Positions 16,320 through 27,124 of a DNA stretch of 64,000 nt are shown here, piece by piece (the stretch's first letter is position 1; each line of letters starts with the position of its first letter). The DNA is from Sphingobium cloacae (lineage in GTDB: Bacteria > Pseudomonadota > Alphaproteobacteria > Sphingomonadales > Sphingomonadaceae). Where the stretch lies: the NCBI RefSeq assembly GCF_002355855.1, contig NZ_AP017655.1:3227001-3291000 (forward strand). The letters run 5' to 3'. Under the pieces are notes generated by a model. It made no database searches. It saw nothing but the letters and a program-made list of their open reading frames with translations, and had not been told where the DNA came from. Both the position numbers and the translations under genes were made by a program.

Positions 16320-17457
16320 GTGCAATGACGCAGACGGGAGATTCACAAATCGTCTAGGACATGCGACTCTCCCGTCATGGCCCAGACCGTCAACATCCTC
16401 TTGAACGCCGCCGACCGTGCTCGGCTTGAACAAATCGTCGGCGACCGCAACTGCCCGCTCAAGCATGTGCTGCGCGCCAGGATCGTGCTGCTCTCCAGCG
16501 ACCGCTTGCCGGTGCTCGAAGTGGCCCGCCGCGCCGGCGTCAGCCGACCTGCGGTCTGGCGCTGGCAACAGCGCTTCGCTGAGGAAGGCGTCGATGGTCT
16601 TCTCCGCGACAAGACGCGCAAGCCCGGTACGGCGCCGATCGCCGCGCCCGTCGTCGCACGGATCGTTGCGTTGACCTGCTCCGAACCGCCCGGTGCCGTG
16701 ACCCATTGGACCGGCCGCGCAATGGCCAAAGCCTTCGGCGTCTCGCTCCGAACCGTCCAGCGCATCTGGCAGGTCCATCACCTCCAACCCCACCGTCTGC
16801 GAACCTTCAAGAGATCGAGCGACCCCGCCTTCGCCGCCAAGGTCGAAGACATCGTCGGTCTCTACATGGCCCCGCCGGCTCACGCCGTCGTCATCTCGAT
16901 CGACGAGAAGAGCCAGATCCAGGCCCTCGACCGAACCCAACCCGGTCTGCCGTTGAAGCCGGGCAAATGCGGAACAATGACGCACGACTACAAACGCAAT
17001 GGCACGACCACCCTGTTCGCCGCGCTCGACGTCCTCCACGGCACAGTCGTCGGTCGCTGCATGCCCAAGCACAGGCACCAGGAGTTCATCAAGTTCCTCA
17101 ACGCCGTCGAGCGCGCCGTTCCTGCCGGCAAGGTGATCCACGCCGTCCTCGACAACTACGCCACCCACAAGCATCCGAAGGTCCTGGAGTGGCTCGCCGA
17201 TCATCCACGCTGGGTGTTCCATTTCACCCCGACCTCGGGCTCATGGCTCAACGCCGTCGAGAACTTCTTCTCGGCGCTCACCCGAAGGGTCATCCGGCGC
17301 GGCGTCTTCACCTCCGTCGTCGACCTCCAGGACACCATTAGCGCTTACATCCGAAAGCAGAACGCCGACCCTAAGCCCTTCGTCTGGACCAAGCCGGCCG
17401 AGACCATTCTCGCCAAACTCAGGCGGCTGCCTGTACCAACCGACTGAGTCAGTGCAC
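16320..17457 (+). mobile_element. IS630-family element B
   Basis: A 1138-base element bounded by TA at 16318-16319 (shared with element A) and 17458-17459. Terminal inverted repeats are GTGCAATGACGCAG on the left and the complement of GTGCACTGACTCAG on the right. It carries one intact transposase gene and appears complete. Confidence 0.88.
16377..17447 (+). CDS. IS630-family transposase (single frame)
   Basis: A 356-residue transposase. The N-terminal helix-turn-helix is VLEVARRAGVSRPAVWRWQQRF, and a second DNA-binding segment is AKAFGVSLRTVQRIW. The catalytic triad lies in VVISIDEKSQIQAL, AVLDNYATHKHPK and SWLNAVENFFSAL. The gene is uninterrupted and lies between the inverted repeats of its element, so it may be active. 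Confidence 0.93.
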   Translation: MAQTVNILLNAADRARLEQIVGDRNCPLKHVLRARIVLLSSDRLPVLEVARRAGVSRPAVWRWQQRFAEEGVDGLLRDKTRKPGTAPIAAPVVARIVALTCSEPPGAVTHWTGRAMAKAFGVSLRTVQRIWQVHHLQPHRLRTFKRSSDPAFAAKVEDIVGLYMAPPAHAVVISIDEKSQIQALDRTQPGLPLKPGKCGTMTHDYKRNGTTTLFAALDVLHGTVVGRCMPKHRHQEFIKFLNAVERAVPAGKVIHAVLDNYATHKHPKVLEWLADHPRWVFHFTPTSGSWLNAVENFFSALTRRVIRRGVFTSVVDLQDTISAYIRKQNADPKPFVWTKPAETILAKLRRLPVPTD

Positions 17458-18095
17458 TAGGATAGGTTTTGCAGGCACGCATGGCGATGCGCTTGAACTC
17501 CTTGAGCTTGCAGAAGAAGGTCTCGATCAGGTGCCGCCACGTATAGATTACGGCGTCGATCCTGAATTTTGCGCGCGAGCCGGATGTTGCGAGATGATGA
17601 TGCAGGGCTGCGCTCGTTGAGTTCGGCGACGGGTGCATTGATGTCGAACGCCTTGTCGGCGAAGCGCATCGGTGAGCGCGAGAATTTTGGTCGTCATGCC
17701 GTCTTTGGAACGACCAATGGCCTGGCCCTGAGTCTCCCTTTTGCGCCCTGCCCATGGCGGTGAACCTTCACGATCGTGGCATCGATCATTGCGTATTCCA
17801 TGTCCGGTTTGGCTGATAGCGCATCGGGATATGCGTTTGAAAACATCCTCTTCACGCAATCGCGAAAGCGCCGGAAGGCCGTGCTCCAGTTACCGAACCG
17901 CTCCGGCAGGGCCCATGCGCGCGATCCATAGAACTGCCTCCATGAACAGTCCGTTGTTCCTACCGTTCCGCCTGGGATCAGACAGCTTAACCAGGCAATG
18001 CGGCTCGATCTTCGTCCACTGGGGTCTGTCAGAATGTCGCGATCCATCCCGAGCTTGAATCACATTCCATCCCACCTCGCGAATCCCCACAGGCC

Positions 18096-19262
18096 CTAGA
18101 ACGCCCGCCCGACCGCAACGGCAGGCAGGACCGTCGAGGCAATGATTCCGAAGAAGCGCTGGAATTCCGCGACGGGCGAGTTGGAGATATAAACCACATC
18201 GCGGTTCTTCATCGCGAAATTCTGCATCGCGAAATAGGTGGCGGGGTCCTTCATGTCGATGCGGTAGATGACCGGGATGCGCCCCTTGTCGTCCTGCGCT
18301 GCTCCCATGGAACCGCCGGGCACTGCTTGCGGGTCTTCCCAGCGGAACAGGAACACGCCCTTGGGGTCGGCCCGCCGGTCCTGTAGCCCCGCCATGCGGC
18401 CCATCGCCTGCGCCAGGGTGATGCCCCGCGCTTCGAAATTTACTTCCTCGTTACGGCCCGCCGCGCCCAGAACGGTGAAGCTGTATGGTTGGAAGACGGC
18501 GGTCACGATATCGCCTGGGCGCAGAATGACATTCTGGCGCGGATCGGCGATCACATCGGCCAGCGCCATGCTTTCGACCTGATCGCCCCGCGTGATTTGG
18601 ACCGTCATCTTGTCGACCGGCTGCTTCGTGCCGCCCGCTGCGGCGATTGCGTCCAGCAACCTTTCTCCCTTGGGAGAAAGCGGCATGCGCGAACTGGTGG
18701 CGACTTCCCCCACGACCGTGACGAGCGATGTCGTATATTGGGCGAGGCGCACCGTGACCTGCGGCATATGCGCCTTGCCCGACAGACGCGCCACGATGTC
18801 GCGCTCGACCTCCCCCAGAGTGCGGCCTTCCGCGCGGATATGTCCCGCATAGGGCACCACGATGTCGCCTGCCGGGCCCACCTGCATTTCCGGCAGCGGC
18901 GTGGCGGTAGCGGTGTCGAGCGCCGTCATCCGTCCCAGCGTGGACCCGCCGAACAAAGCGGCGGGCGGCGCTTCCCAAATGGTGACGGCCAAGATATCGC
19001 CCCGTCCGATAACCTGTCCTGTCGGCTGCGCAGGGGGGAGGGTGTCGGCAAAGCTGGTACGGACTTGCTGCGCTTGGATTTGCCGCGCGATCTGGTCGGT
19101 GATGGTGATAACGCGCACACCTTCAATCGTCCCATCGGCAGCCGACTTCTTCGTGATCTGCCCTCGGTTCGGCCCCACGGACGTGTCGAACCCCGCACAG
19201 CCCGGCAGCAGGAGCAGCAGCGACGATGCGGGGATCAGGGCTTGGGCAAGGGAGGATCGCAT
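18096..19262 (-). CDS. Outer-membrane polysaccharide export lipoprotein (OPX, KpsD/Wza type)
   Basis: A 388-residue lipoprotein with the lipobox LLPGC near residue 22. It has the polysaccharide export motif GRGDILAVTIWE (about 86), the PYAGHIRAEGRTLGEVE segment and SLBB-like repeats VTVVGEV and FTVLGAAGRNEEV. It forms the outer-membrane part of the capsule export channel with KpsE. The stop codon TAG at 18096-18098 lies at the edge of the IS5 inverted repeat, so the insertion may have trimmed the natural C-terminus slightly. It overlaps the upstream glycosyltransferase by 28 bases. Confidence 0.9.
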   Translation of the reverse strand: MRSSLAQALIPASSLLLLLPGCAGFDTSVGPNRGQITKKSAADGTIEGVRVITITDQIARQIQAQQVRTSFADTLPPAQPTGQVIGRGDILAVTIWEAPPAALFGGSTLGRMTALDTATATPLPEMQVGPAGDIVVPYAGHIRAEGRTLGEVERDIVARLSGKAHMPQVTVRLAQYTTSLVTVVGEVATSSRMPLSPKGERLLDAIAAAGGTKQPVDKMTVQITRGDQVESMALADVIADPRQNVILRPGDIVTAVFQPYSFTVLGAAGRNEEVNFEARGITLAQAMGRMAGLQDRRADPKGVFLFRWEDPQAVPGGSMGAAQDDKGRIPVIYRIDMKDPATYFAMQNFAMKNRDVVYISNSPVAEFQRFFGIIASTVLPAVAVGRAF

Positions 19263-21112
19263 GGTTCTGAACTCGTTGCTTCAATGTGTCGGTAGTGAGC
19301 AATGCCGTCATCGGCCTCGCTTGCAAAGCCTTTATCGCATGAAGCGCTGATGGACCGCGCAAGATAGGTCCCCCAGGAAGCGGGGCTGGAGAGGCGCAGG
19401 ATGCTTTCCGGTGTCAACTGCCTCCGCCAGCGAAGGAAGGCGATGGCGCACAACGCTCGTGCTGTGAGGGTGATGGCGCTCCTCCAGCGATAGGTGCGGA
19501 GACGACCCGGCTCTTCCGGTCGCTCGCGGACCACGAGTCTGGCGGGGCGGCGCATGACATGGGGATGCCAGTCCCGTGCCTCGACAGCATAAGGACCGTT
19601 CGACCTCCCGAACGGAAGGAAGAGATCGCGCAGAAAATGTCGGTAGACGATAGCGCTATCGGCAGATGGCGGGTTTCCGCATGGAAGGGGCGGAAGCGGT
19701 GCGGGATGCGGCGGCGAAGGATCGCGCGTTCGCAGAAGCAGCGCCGCATGATCTTTTCCGGTCCAGCCCAGCAGATCGTCTGATCCCCTGTTGAAGGCGC
19801 TGATACCCTCGATGGCGGCGGCAGCGCGGGCATAATCGTAGGTGACGATGGCGTTGATGACGCCGCCCCATGCTGATCGCGCCAGCCGCCGCCGCGAAAA
19901 CCGGCCATGGGCTTCGCACAGGAACAGCATGTTACGGCGGTCGTAGAAGGCGTGCCAGGGCTGGGCCTTGAGCGCGAAAGGCATGTGCCATACGGCGATG
20001 CCCGCCCAGCTGATCGTGCGGAAACCGGAGCGCGACAGGCGGTAGCCGAACTCCACATCGTCGCCGCGGATGAACAGGGGCAGCGGCAGGCCGCATTGCC
20101 GGACGGCTTCCATCGGAAAGGCGAAGCACCACCAACCGTTGAAGTCCGGCTGGTGATGGAGGGCGACGAAATCGCGCCCGGCATCGGTCGTCACGTCGCA
20201 CGGCTCCGCGGGCGCGATATTGACGATGGCGGGGCGCGAGGGATGCAGGCGGTCGCCGCAGGTGAAGAGCTTGCTGGGATCGTAAAGGTCCAGCATCGCG
20301 CCGCCGATGCAATCCTGCTTCCCCACATAACCCAGCACCGTGGCGATTCGGGCCAATAATAGCGGATGCGCTTCTATGTCGTCGTCCATCAGCAGGACAT
20401 GGGTGATGTCCGGCTGGTCGAGGCTTTCGAGGATGCCCCGCGTGAAGCCGCCCGCGCCGCCCAGATTGGGCTGGTCGATCATGGTGACAGTGGGAAGCGC
20501 GCCCGAAAGCGTTTCCATCCGCCGCGCGATGCCGGGTTTACCCTGATTGACGATGAACAGTTGTTGGAAAGGGCTGCCCGCTCCGGTGAGGAGGGGAAGG
20601 TTGCGCGCCAGCATGTCCTCCCGCTCGAAGGTGCAGATGATCCCGGCCAGCCGCACGTCTCGTTGGGGAGGCGTGGTTGCATGCCAGCAAAGGTCGCGGA
20701 TTTGCGCCCCCTCGGACAGATGAATCCGCGGGATCAGATAGCTGGCATTTTCTCCCTCCGGCAGCGCCACCGGCAGTTCGACAATGCCATCCTCTTCCGC
20801 ATGGTCCGACGCCGCGACGATTTCCTCTTCGCCTTTCTCAGCCCATCGCCGCAATATTTCGACCCGCGCGGTGCCCGAAAGGCGAAAGCGCAACGCGATT
20901 TCGGTCAGGCCGGCATGGCGGCGCCAATAGCTTTCGAAGAACAGATCGAACAGCCGGTCGAGGCGGATCGTCAGGGCGCTGCGCGCCTCGATCCGTCCGG
21001 CTTCGAACGCCGCCGCATCGCTGAGCATGCCGCCGGGAAACTGCTCCAGCGCCTCCAGCAGGGCGAAGAGGGGAAAGGCGAAACGGTCGCGCTGTGCTGG
21101 CGATCCAGTCAT
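19235..21112 (-). CDS. GlfT2-like (GT2) galactofuranosyltransferase
   Basis: A 625-residue second GlfT2-like enzyme. The GT-A domain begins VRLAGIICTFERED (about residue 152) and continues with QPNLGGAGGFTRG, LLMDDDIEAHP (about 243), NGWWCFAFP and FIRGDDVEFGYRLS, the metal- and acceptor-binding motifs. It is high-GC like the host, unlike the paralogue at 9894-11909. It lies directly downstream of glf (18 bases), which supplies UDP-galactofuranose. It is translationally linked to the OPX gene by a 28-base overlap. Confidence 0.87.
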   Translation of the reverse strand: MTGSPAQRDRFAFPLFALLEALEQFPGGMLSDAAAFEAGRIEARSALTIRLDRLFDLFFESYWRRHAGLTEIALRFRLSGTARVEILRRWAEKGEEEIVAASDHAEEDGIVELPVALPEGENASYLIPRIHLSEGAQIRDLCWHATTPPQRDVRLAGIICTFEREDMLARNLPLLTGAGSPFQQLFIVNQGKPGIARRMETLSGALPTVTMIDQPNLGGAGGFTRGILESLDQPDITHVLLMDDDIEAHPLLLARIATVLGYVGKQDCIGGAMLDLYDPSKLFTCGDRLHPSRPAIVNIAPAEPCDVTTDAGRDFVALHHQPDFNGWWCFAFPMEAVRQCGLPLPLFIRGDDVEFGYRLSRSGFRTISWAGIAVWHMPFALKAQPWHAFYDRRNMLFLCEAHGRFSRRRLARSAWGGVINAIVTYDYARAAAAIEGISAFNRGSDDLLGWTGKDHAALLLRTRDPSPPHPAPLPPLPCGNPPSADSAIVYRHFLRDLFLPFGRSNGPYAVEARDWHPHVMRRPARLVVRERPEEPGRLRTYRWRSAITLTARALCAIAFLRWRRQLTPESILRLSSPASWGTYLARSISASCDKGFASEADDGIAHYRHIEATSSEPCDPPLPKP

Positions 21113-21130
21113 CTTTCCCTTAAGCGGCCT

Positions 21131-22915
<1,785 letters not shown>

Positions 22916-22916
<1 letters not shown>

Positions 22917-23725
22917 CAGCTCAGCCTGTGCTCCACCGTCAGGCGGCTAATCCCCAGGCCGATAATGCTCAATCCCATGCACCAGGCGATGAGATAGGAC
23001 AGATCATATTGCGCGACGAAATGCGATCCGAAGAAGCCGTCCCGCAGCATTTCATTGGCATGGACCAGCGGAATGTATAGGACGATCTCATGCATGCCGT
23101 GCGGCAGGCCCGACACCAGGAACATCGCTCCGGACAGCGGATAGAGAATATAGATTGCGGGAGGCCAGAATTTTTCCACCAGCGACGACAGTTCGGACAG
23201 CGCGCCCAGCGTGATGGACAAGCCCATCGAAAACCAGGCCAGCAGAAACCAGGCGAACGCCACCTTAAGAATATCTTCCGGCGGCGAAATCTGCTCTGAG
23301 AAGAGGGAGAACACCACGCTCAGGACAACGAACGATGTGGTCGTCCCCGCGATCTCCAGGAACATGCGGGCCAGATAGATATCCAGCATCTTCACGGGGC
23401 GATGCTGGAGCAAGGCCTGATTGGGTTCGATGGCGTTGATGCAGCGTCGCGACATGTTGCGCCAAAGCTGGATCGCGGAATAGCCCGTGATGGCGAACGC
23501 GACGATGGGGATGCCCGAAAACTGGTTCAGGCCGCGCGCCGTCCATATCCCGGCAACGAGCAGGGTCACGATCGTCGGTTCGATGAACAGCCAGAGGAAG
23601 CCTATATTCTGCCGTCCGTAACGGGTCAGCATCTCGCGCATCAGGAGTGCGCCGATCACGCGGCGCTGCACGGCCCATTGCTCGCGGAAATTGCCGCCGA
23701 GGCCCGGCGGCACCGGCTTATCCAT
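22916..23725 (-). CDS. kpsM: Capsule ABC transporter permease (KpsM)
   Basis: A 269-residue inner-membrane permease of the ABC-2 type. About six hydrophobic segments are visible, including IGFLWLFIEPTIVTLLVAGIW and FAWFLLAWFSMGLSITLGAL. The N-terminal LMREMLTRYGRQNIGFLW is a family hallmark. It forms the channel for capsule export with KpsT. The start overlaps the kpsE stop by one base. Confidence 0.93.
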
Positions 23726-24825
23726 CAGTTCTGATGCTCCCTGATGCCGGCGATCAGCAGCGACAGGATGCCCCAGGCGACCATCCCGACGATGAAGGTC
23801 GCGATGATGCCGCGCAGCCGCCGCGGTTCCAGCGCGCTGTCGGGTTTGTTGGGGTTGACGATGCGCTCCACATAGACCTGCTTGCGGCGCGCTTCGTTCT
23901 GCGCCTCCTGAAGCGAAGCCATCGCTCCGGCGAGCTGCCGTTCGGCAAAGCTGTTTTCCAGTTGCAGCCGTTGATATTCGACGGCGGCGGCGGCCAGCGA
24001 CTTGTTCTTGTCGCCCGCCACGCGGCCTGCCTGGTCGTAGATTTCGTCGCTCAGAATGCGCGCGCGCTTTTCCAGCACGGGGATTTGCGGGTTCTGCGGC
24101 GTGAAGGCGCGAAGCTGGATCAACTGGCTCCTGACGGTGATGAGTTCGTCCTGGAGCTTCGACACCATCTGAAGCTGGATCGCGGCCTGCTGCTGGGGGT
24201 CCACGACGCCCTGCTGGTTGCGATAGGCCGCCAGCGCCAGCGCGGCTTCGCGCGACTGTTTCTTCGCCTGCTCCACCTCTGTTTCGGCATATTTGATGAG
24301 GTCGTCCCGTCCCCGCGTATTGAGGCGGTTGACCATGTCTTCGGCCAGCTCGAGCAGGCGCGCGTTCAGTCTGTAGGCGTCCTCGCTGCTATAGGCACGG
24401 ACTACCAGCGTGCTGATCGCCGTGCGGGCGTCGGCTGAGACATGGACGCGGCTGGTATAATATTTGAACAGCTTCTCGAACGACCCGTTCAGGCCCAGGG
24501 GGTTGAAGCGGTCGAAGATGGAAACGCCCGAATTGGTATAGGCTTCGGTGACGGCGCCGTCCTTGTTCAATTGCTGGAGGGCGGTGCGGGACAGGATATA
24601 TTCGGACGTTGCGTAAATCTCGTCATTGGCGTTGTTGAAGCCGGCCGATTGCAGCAGCAGGCCCACGCCGTCGCTGGCGGCCTGCTTGGGCGCCTTCACC
24701 ACGAAACGGGATTCGGAAATATAGATGTCCGACGCAAATATACCGAAATAGAGGATCGATAACAGTGTCGGGAAGATAACCACCGCAAGAAACAGGTTGC
24801 TCTTCTTGCGCAAGATGTCTGTCAT
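23725..24825 (-). CDS. kpsE: Capsule export inner-membrane/periplasmic protein (KpsE/BexC type)
   Basis: A 366-residue membrane-fusion-like protein. One transmembrane helix lies near residue 10-30 (FLAVVIFPTLLSILYFGIF) and one near the C-terminus (GIIATFIVGMVAWGILSLLIAGI), with a long coiled-coil between (about 165-310, rich in A, E, Q and R). It links KpsMT to the outer-membrane OPX protein. It is the first gene of the minus-strand run kpsE-kpsM-kpsT-glf-GT-OPX, so its promoter should lie just after 24825. Confidence 0.92.
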   Translation of the reverse strand: MTDILRKKSNLFLAVVIFPTLLSILYFGIFASDIYISESRFVVKAPKQAASDGVGLLLQSAGFNNANDEIYATSEYILSRTALQQLNKDGAVTEAYTNSGVSIFDRFNPLGLNGSFEKLFKYYTSRVHVSADARTAISTLVVRAYSSEDAYRLNARLLELAEDMVNRLNTRGRDDLIKYAETEVEQAKKQSREAALALAAYRNQQGVVDPQQQAAIQLQMVSKLQDELITVRSQLIQLRAFTPQNPQIPVLEKRARILSDEIYDQAGRVAGDKNKSLAAAAVEYQRLQLENSFAERQLAGAMASLQEAQNEARRKQVYVERIVNPNKPDSALEPRRLRGIIATFIVGMVAWGILSLLIAGIREHQN

Positions 24826-24933
24826 GATATTCCGTTAGCTTGCGGCGATGATAAGGCTTCTGCACCTAGAGCGGGGCCATGGGCATGTCCACCGATTTTT
24901 CCGTGGAACGTCCGCGGCTGGACGGATCTGCCG

Positions 24934-25545
24934 TTACCCGACGATGACAACTTCCGCTTCCAGCCGACGGGCCTCGCCAAGATCGTGCGTGACATAGAGG
25001 ATCGGCACCTGGCTGATGTCGGGGATGTGCCGGATCATGTCCAATATCTCCTCTTTCCGGCGCGAGTCGACGGAGGAGAGCGGCTCGTCCATCAGGAGCG
25101 CGCGCGGATAGGACAGGAGCGCGCGCCCGATCGCCACGCGCTGCGCCTCGCCGCCCGACAGCGTGTTGGGCCAGCGATCCAGCAGGTGTGCGATCCCCAG
25201 GAAATGCGCCAGATCGTCCAGAGAGAGAGGCGATGAGGGTTTGCGGCCATAAAGCAGATTGTCGCGTACCCGCATGTGCGGAAAGAGGCGGCGGTCCTGA
25301 AAGACATAGCCCAGCCGGCGCCGGGCGGGCGACAGGTCGAGGCGTCGGTCGCTGTCGAAAAGCGGCGCTTCCGACACGCGGACGTGTCCGTGATCGGGCC
25401 TGAGCAATCCCGCGACCATATTGAGGATGCTGGTCTTGCCGATGCCGGACGGGCCGATCAGCGCCACGATGCGCGCCTGCGTCCGGTGGCATAGCGCGAT
25501 CCGGCGCTTGCCGCGCTGGAGGGTGACGTCGATGTCAAAGGACAT
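24934..25545 (-). CDS. modC: Molybdate ABC transporter ATP-binding protein, short form
   Basis: A 203-residue ATPase. Walker A GPSGIGKTSIL (about residue 33), Q-loop GYVFQDRRLFPHM, signature LSGGEAQRVAIGRAL and Walker B ALLMDEPLSSVD are all intact. The usual C-terminal molybdate-sensing MOP/TOBE domain of ModC (full length about 350) is absent. The gene overlaps modB by 11 bases. Given modA and modB nearby, molybdate or tungstate is the likely substrate. Confidence 0.88.
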   Translation of the reverse strand: MSFDIDVTLQRGKRRIALCHRTQARIVALIGPSGIGKTSILNMVAGLLRPDHGHVRVSEAPLFDSDRRLDLSPARRRLGYVFQDRRLFPHMRVRDNLLYGRKPSSPLSLDDLAHFLGIAHLLDRWPNTLSGGEAQRVAIGRALLSYPRALLMDEPLSSVDSRRKEEILDMIRHIPDISQVPILYVTHDLGEARRLEAEVVIVG

Positions 25546-26242
25546 GGCTGTTGGTTCCCGCCCCCGCCCTGCGCGCCAGCAGTTCGGACAGGATCAGCGC
25601 GCCCAGCGACAGCAGCACCGACATGATCGCAAGGCGGCTGACGGCGGCCTCGGCGCCCGGTATTTGCAGGGCGGAATAAATGGCGATGGGCAGGGTTCGC
25701 GTTTCGCCCGGTATGTCGGACACGAAGGTGATGGTCGCCCCGAACTCCCCGATGGCGCGGGCAAAGCCCAGCACTGCCCCCGCCAAAAGGCCCGGCAGCG
25801 AAAGGGGGAGGGCAATGGTGTAGAAGACCCGGAAGCGGCTCGCACCCAATGTCCGGGCGGCCTCTTCCAGCCTCCGGTCGACCGCTTCGATGGACAGGCG
25901 GATCGCGCGCGTCATCAGCGGCAGCGCCATGATCCCCGCCGCCAGCGCCGCCCCCGTCCATCGGAAGAGCAGGGTGATGCCGAACCAGTCGAGCAGCCAG
26001 CGGCCCACCGGCCCATTGGCGCCGAACAGCAGCAGCAACAGCCATCCCGTCACCACGGGCGGAACGACCAGCGGCAGATGAACCAGCGTGTCGAGCAGCA
26101 ACTTCCCTGGAAAGCGCCACCGCGCCAATATCCAGGCGAAGGCGAAGGAGATGGGCAGCATCAGCGCCACCGCGGCCATGCTGACCTTGAGCGACAGGCC
26201 GATGACGGTCCATTCTTCAGGACTGATGTGCCAATCTGCCAC
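25535..26242 (-). CDS. modB: Molybdate ABC transporter permease
   Basis: A 235-residue permease with five or so hydrophobic segments and the inner-membrane loop EEAARTLGASRFRVFYTIALP, the EAA motif that docks on ModC. Conserved ModB segments LVVPPVVTGWLLL and FARAIGEFGATITFV are present. It overlaps modC by 11 bases and forms the transmembrane pore of the molybdate importer. Confidence 0.93.
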   Translation of the reverse strand: MADWHISPEEWTVIGLSLKVSMAAVALMLPISFAFAWILARWRFPGKLLLDTLVHLPLVVPPVVTGWLLLLLFGANGPVGRWLLDWFGITLLFRWTGAALAAGIMALPLMTRAIRLSIEAVDRRLEEAARTLGASRFRVFYTIALPLSLPGLLAGAVLGFARAIGEFGATITFVSDIPGETRTLPIAIYSALQIPGAEAAVSRLAIMSVLLSLGALILSELLARRAGAGTNSHVL

Positions 26243-26371
26243 GAACTGGAGGGACCTTTAAGGAAATATTCGAAATGATTGCCGATAGCGCCTTGCCGCC
26301 CTATCGGCCTTTCAGCCTGTTTCCTGCAAGAGGGCAATCGTCTTCATGACCTTTACCGGAGCCTCCCCGAA

Positions 26372-27118
26372 ATGAAGGAACTGATCGCCTTCGACCTTGA
26401 CGGCACTTTGGCGGAAAGCAAGCAGCCCCTGGACGATGCGATGGGGCAGGCGCTCGCGAGGTTGCTCGCCGCCGCCCATGTCGCGGTGATTTCCGGCGGC
26501 GACTGGCCGCAATTCGACAAGCAGGTCGCAAGCCGCCTTCCGGCCCATGCCGACCTGTCGCGCCTTTGGCTGATGCCGACGACGGGGACAAAGCTCTACA
26601 CGCATCGGGGCGGCCAATGGTCGCCGGTCTATGCCGAATTGTTCGACGAATCGCGGAAGCAGACCATATTTGCCGCCTTCGACGCTGCGCTGGAGGCGAC
26701 CGGCTTCGTCCCCGAACGAACATGGGGCGAGCGGATCGAGGATCGCGGCAGCCAGATCACCTTCTCCGCCTTGGGCCAGCAAGCCCCGATCCATGCCAAG
26801 GAGCAATGGGACCCCGATTTCGCCAAGCGCAAGATCATCCAGGCGGACCTGCGCCAGCGTCTCCCCGGACTGTCGATCAATATGGGTGGGGCGACCTCCA
26901 TCGACATCACGCGCGAAGGGGTGGACAAGGGCTATGGTCTCCAGAAACTGCGGGACGCGAGCGGGATCGCGCTGGATGCGATGCTGTTCGTCGGCGATGC
27001 CATCTTTCCGGGCGGCAATGACTATCCGGCCAAGGCACTGGGCCTCGACACGGTGCGCGTGCGCGATCCGCTCGAAACGCTGGCGGTGATCGAAACCATC
27101 ATCGCCTGCCAAAAATAG
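26372..27118 (+). CDS. HAD-IIB family phosphatase/phosphomannomutase-like protein
   Basis: A 248-residue HAD-superfamily protein with the catalytic motif FDLDGTLAESK at residues 6-16 and the acidic motif LFVGDAIFPGGNDYPAK near 205. The cap contains GGATSIDITREGVDKGYGL, a pattern also seen in eukaryotic-type phosphomannomutases and in HAD-IIB sugar-phosphate phosphatases. ATG 26372 begins the HAD domain, and upstream in-frame sequence is not conserved. It lies between modB and modA on the opposite strand, so it is not part of that transporter. A role in mannose phosphate chemistry is possible but unproven. Confidence 0.82.
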   Translation: MKELIAFDLDGTLAESKQPLDDAMGQALARLLAAAHVAVISGGDWPQFDKQVASRLPAHADLSRLWLMPTTGTKLYTHRGGQWSPVYAELFDESRKQTIFAAFDAALEATGFVPERTWGERIEDRGSQITFSALGQQAPIHAKEQWDPDFAKRKIIQADLRQRLPGLSINMGGATSIDITREGVDKGYGLQKLRDASGIALDAMLFVGDAIFPGGNDYPAKALGLDTVRVRDPLETLAVIETIIACQK

Positions 27119-27124
27119 GCCGGT

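Larger units (their letters stand above)
15214..18047 (-). pseudogene. IS5-family transposase, frameshifted and interrupted
   Basis: Pieces of an IS5-type transposase run on the minus strand from 18047 (MDRDILTDP), followed by LSDPRRNGRNNGLFMEAVLWIAR, FGNWSTAFRRFRD, EYAMIDATIVKVHRHGQGAKG, IGRSKDGMTTKILALTDA and LIETFFCKLKEFKRIAMR. These lie in at least three frames. The coding end (YPSFKAIIHLAATIINSR, stop at 15214) is on the far side of the IS630 pair. The gene cannot make a full protein. Confidence 0.85.
15200..18096 (-). mobile_element. IS5-family (IS427-like) remnant, split by two IS630 elements
   Basis: The outer ends are GGGTCTGTGGGGATTC at 15200 and the inverted GAATCCCCACAGGCCC ending at 18096, a near-perfect terminal inverted repeat. 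Each end is flanked by CTAG/TA. The element itself is only 15200-15265 plus 17460-18096, about 703 bases. The inner 2.2 kb are two IS630 elements inserted at a TA. On the minus strand the transposase C-terminus reads correctly across the gap when the inserts are removed. The short size and frame breaks show it was already decayed. Confidence 0.85.

Noticed and set aside
15200-18096. Composite transposon carrying capsule genes
   Set aside because: The IS elements are nested within each other and differ in family. They do not form matching copies on both sides of the nonulosonate genes, so a simple composite transposon is not supported.
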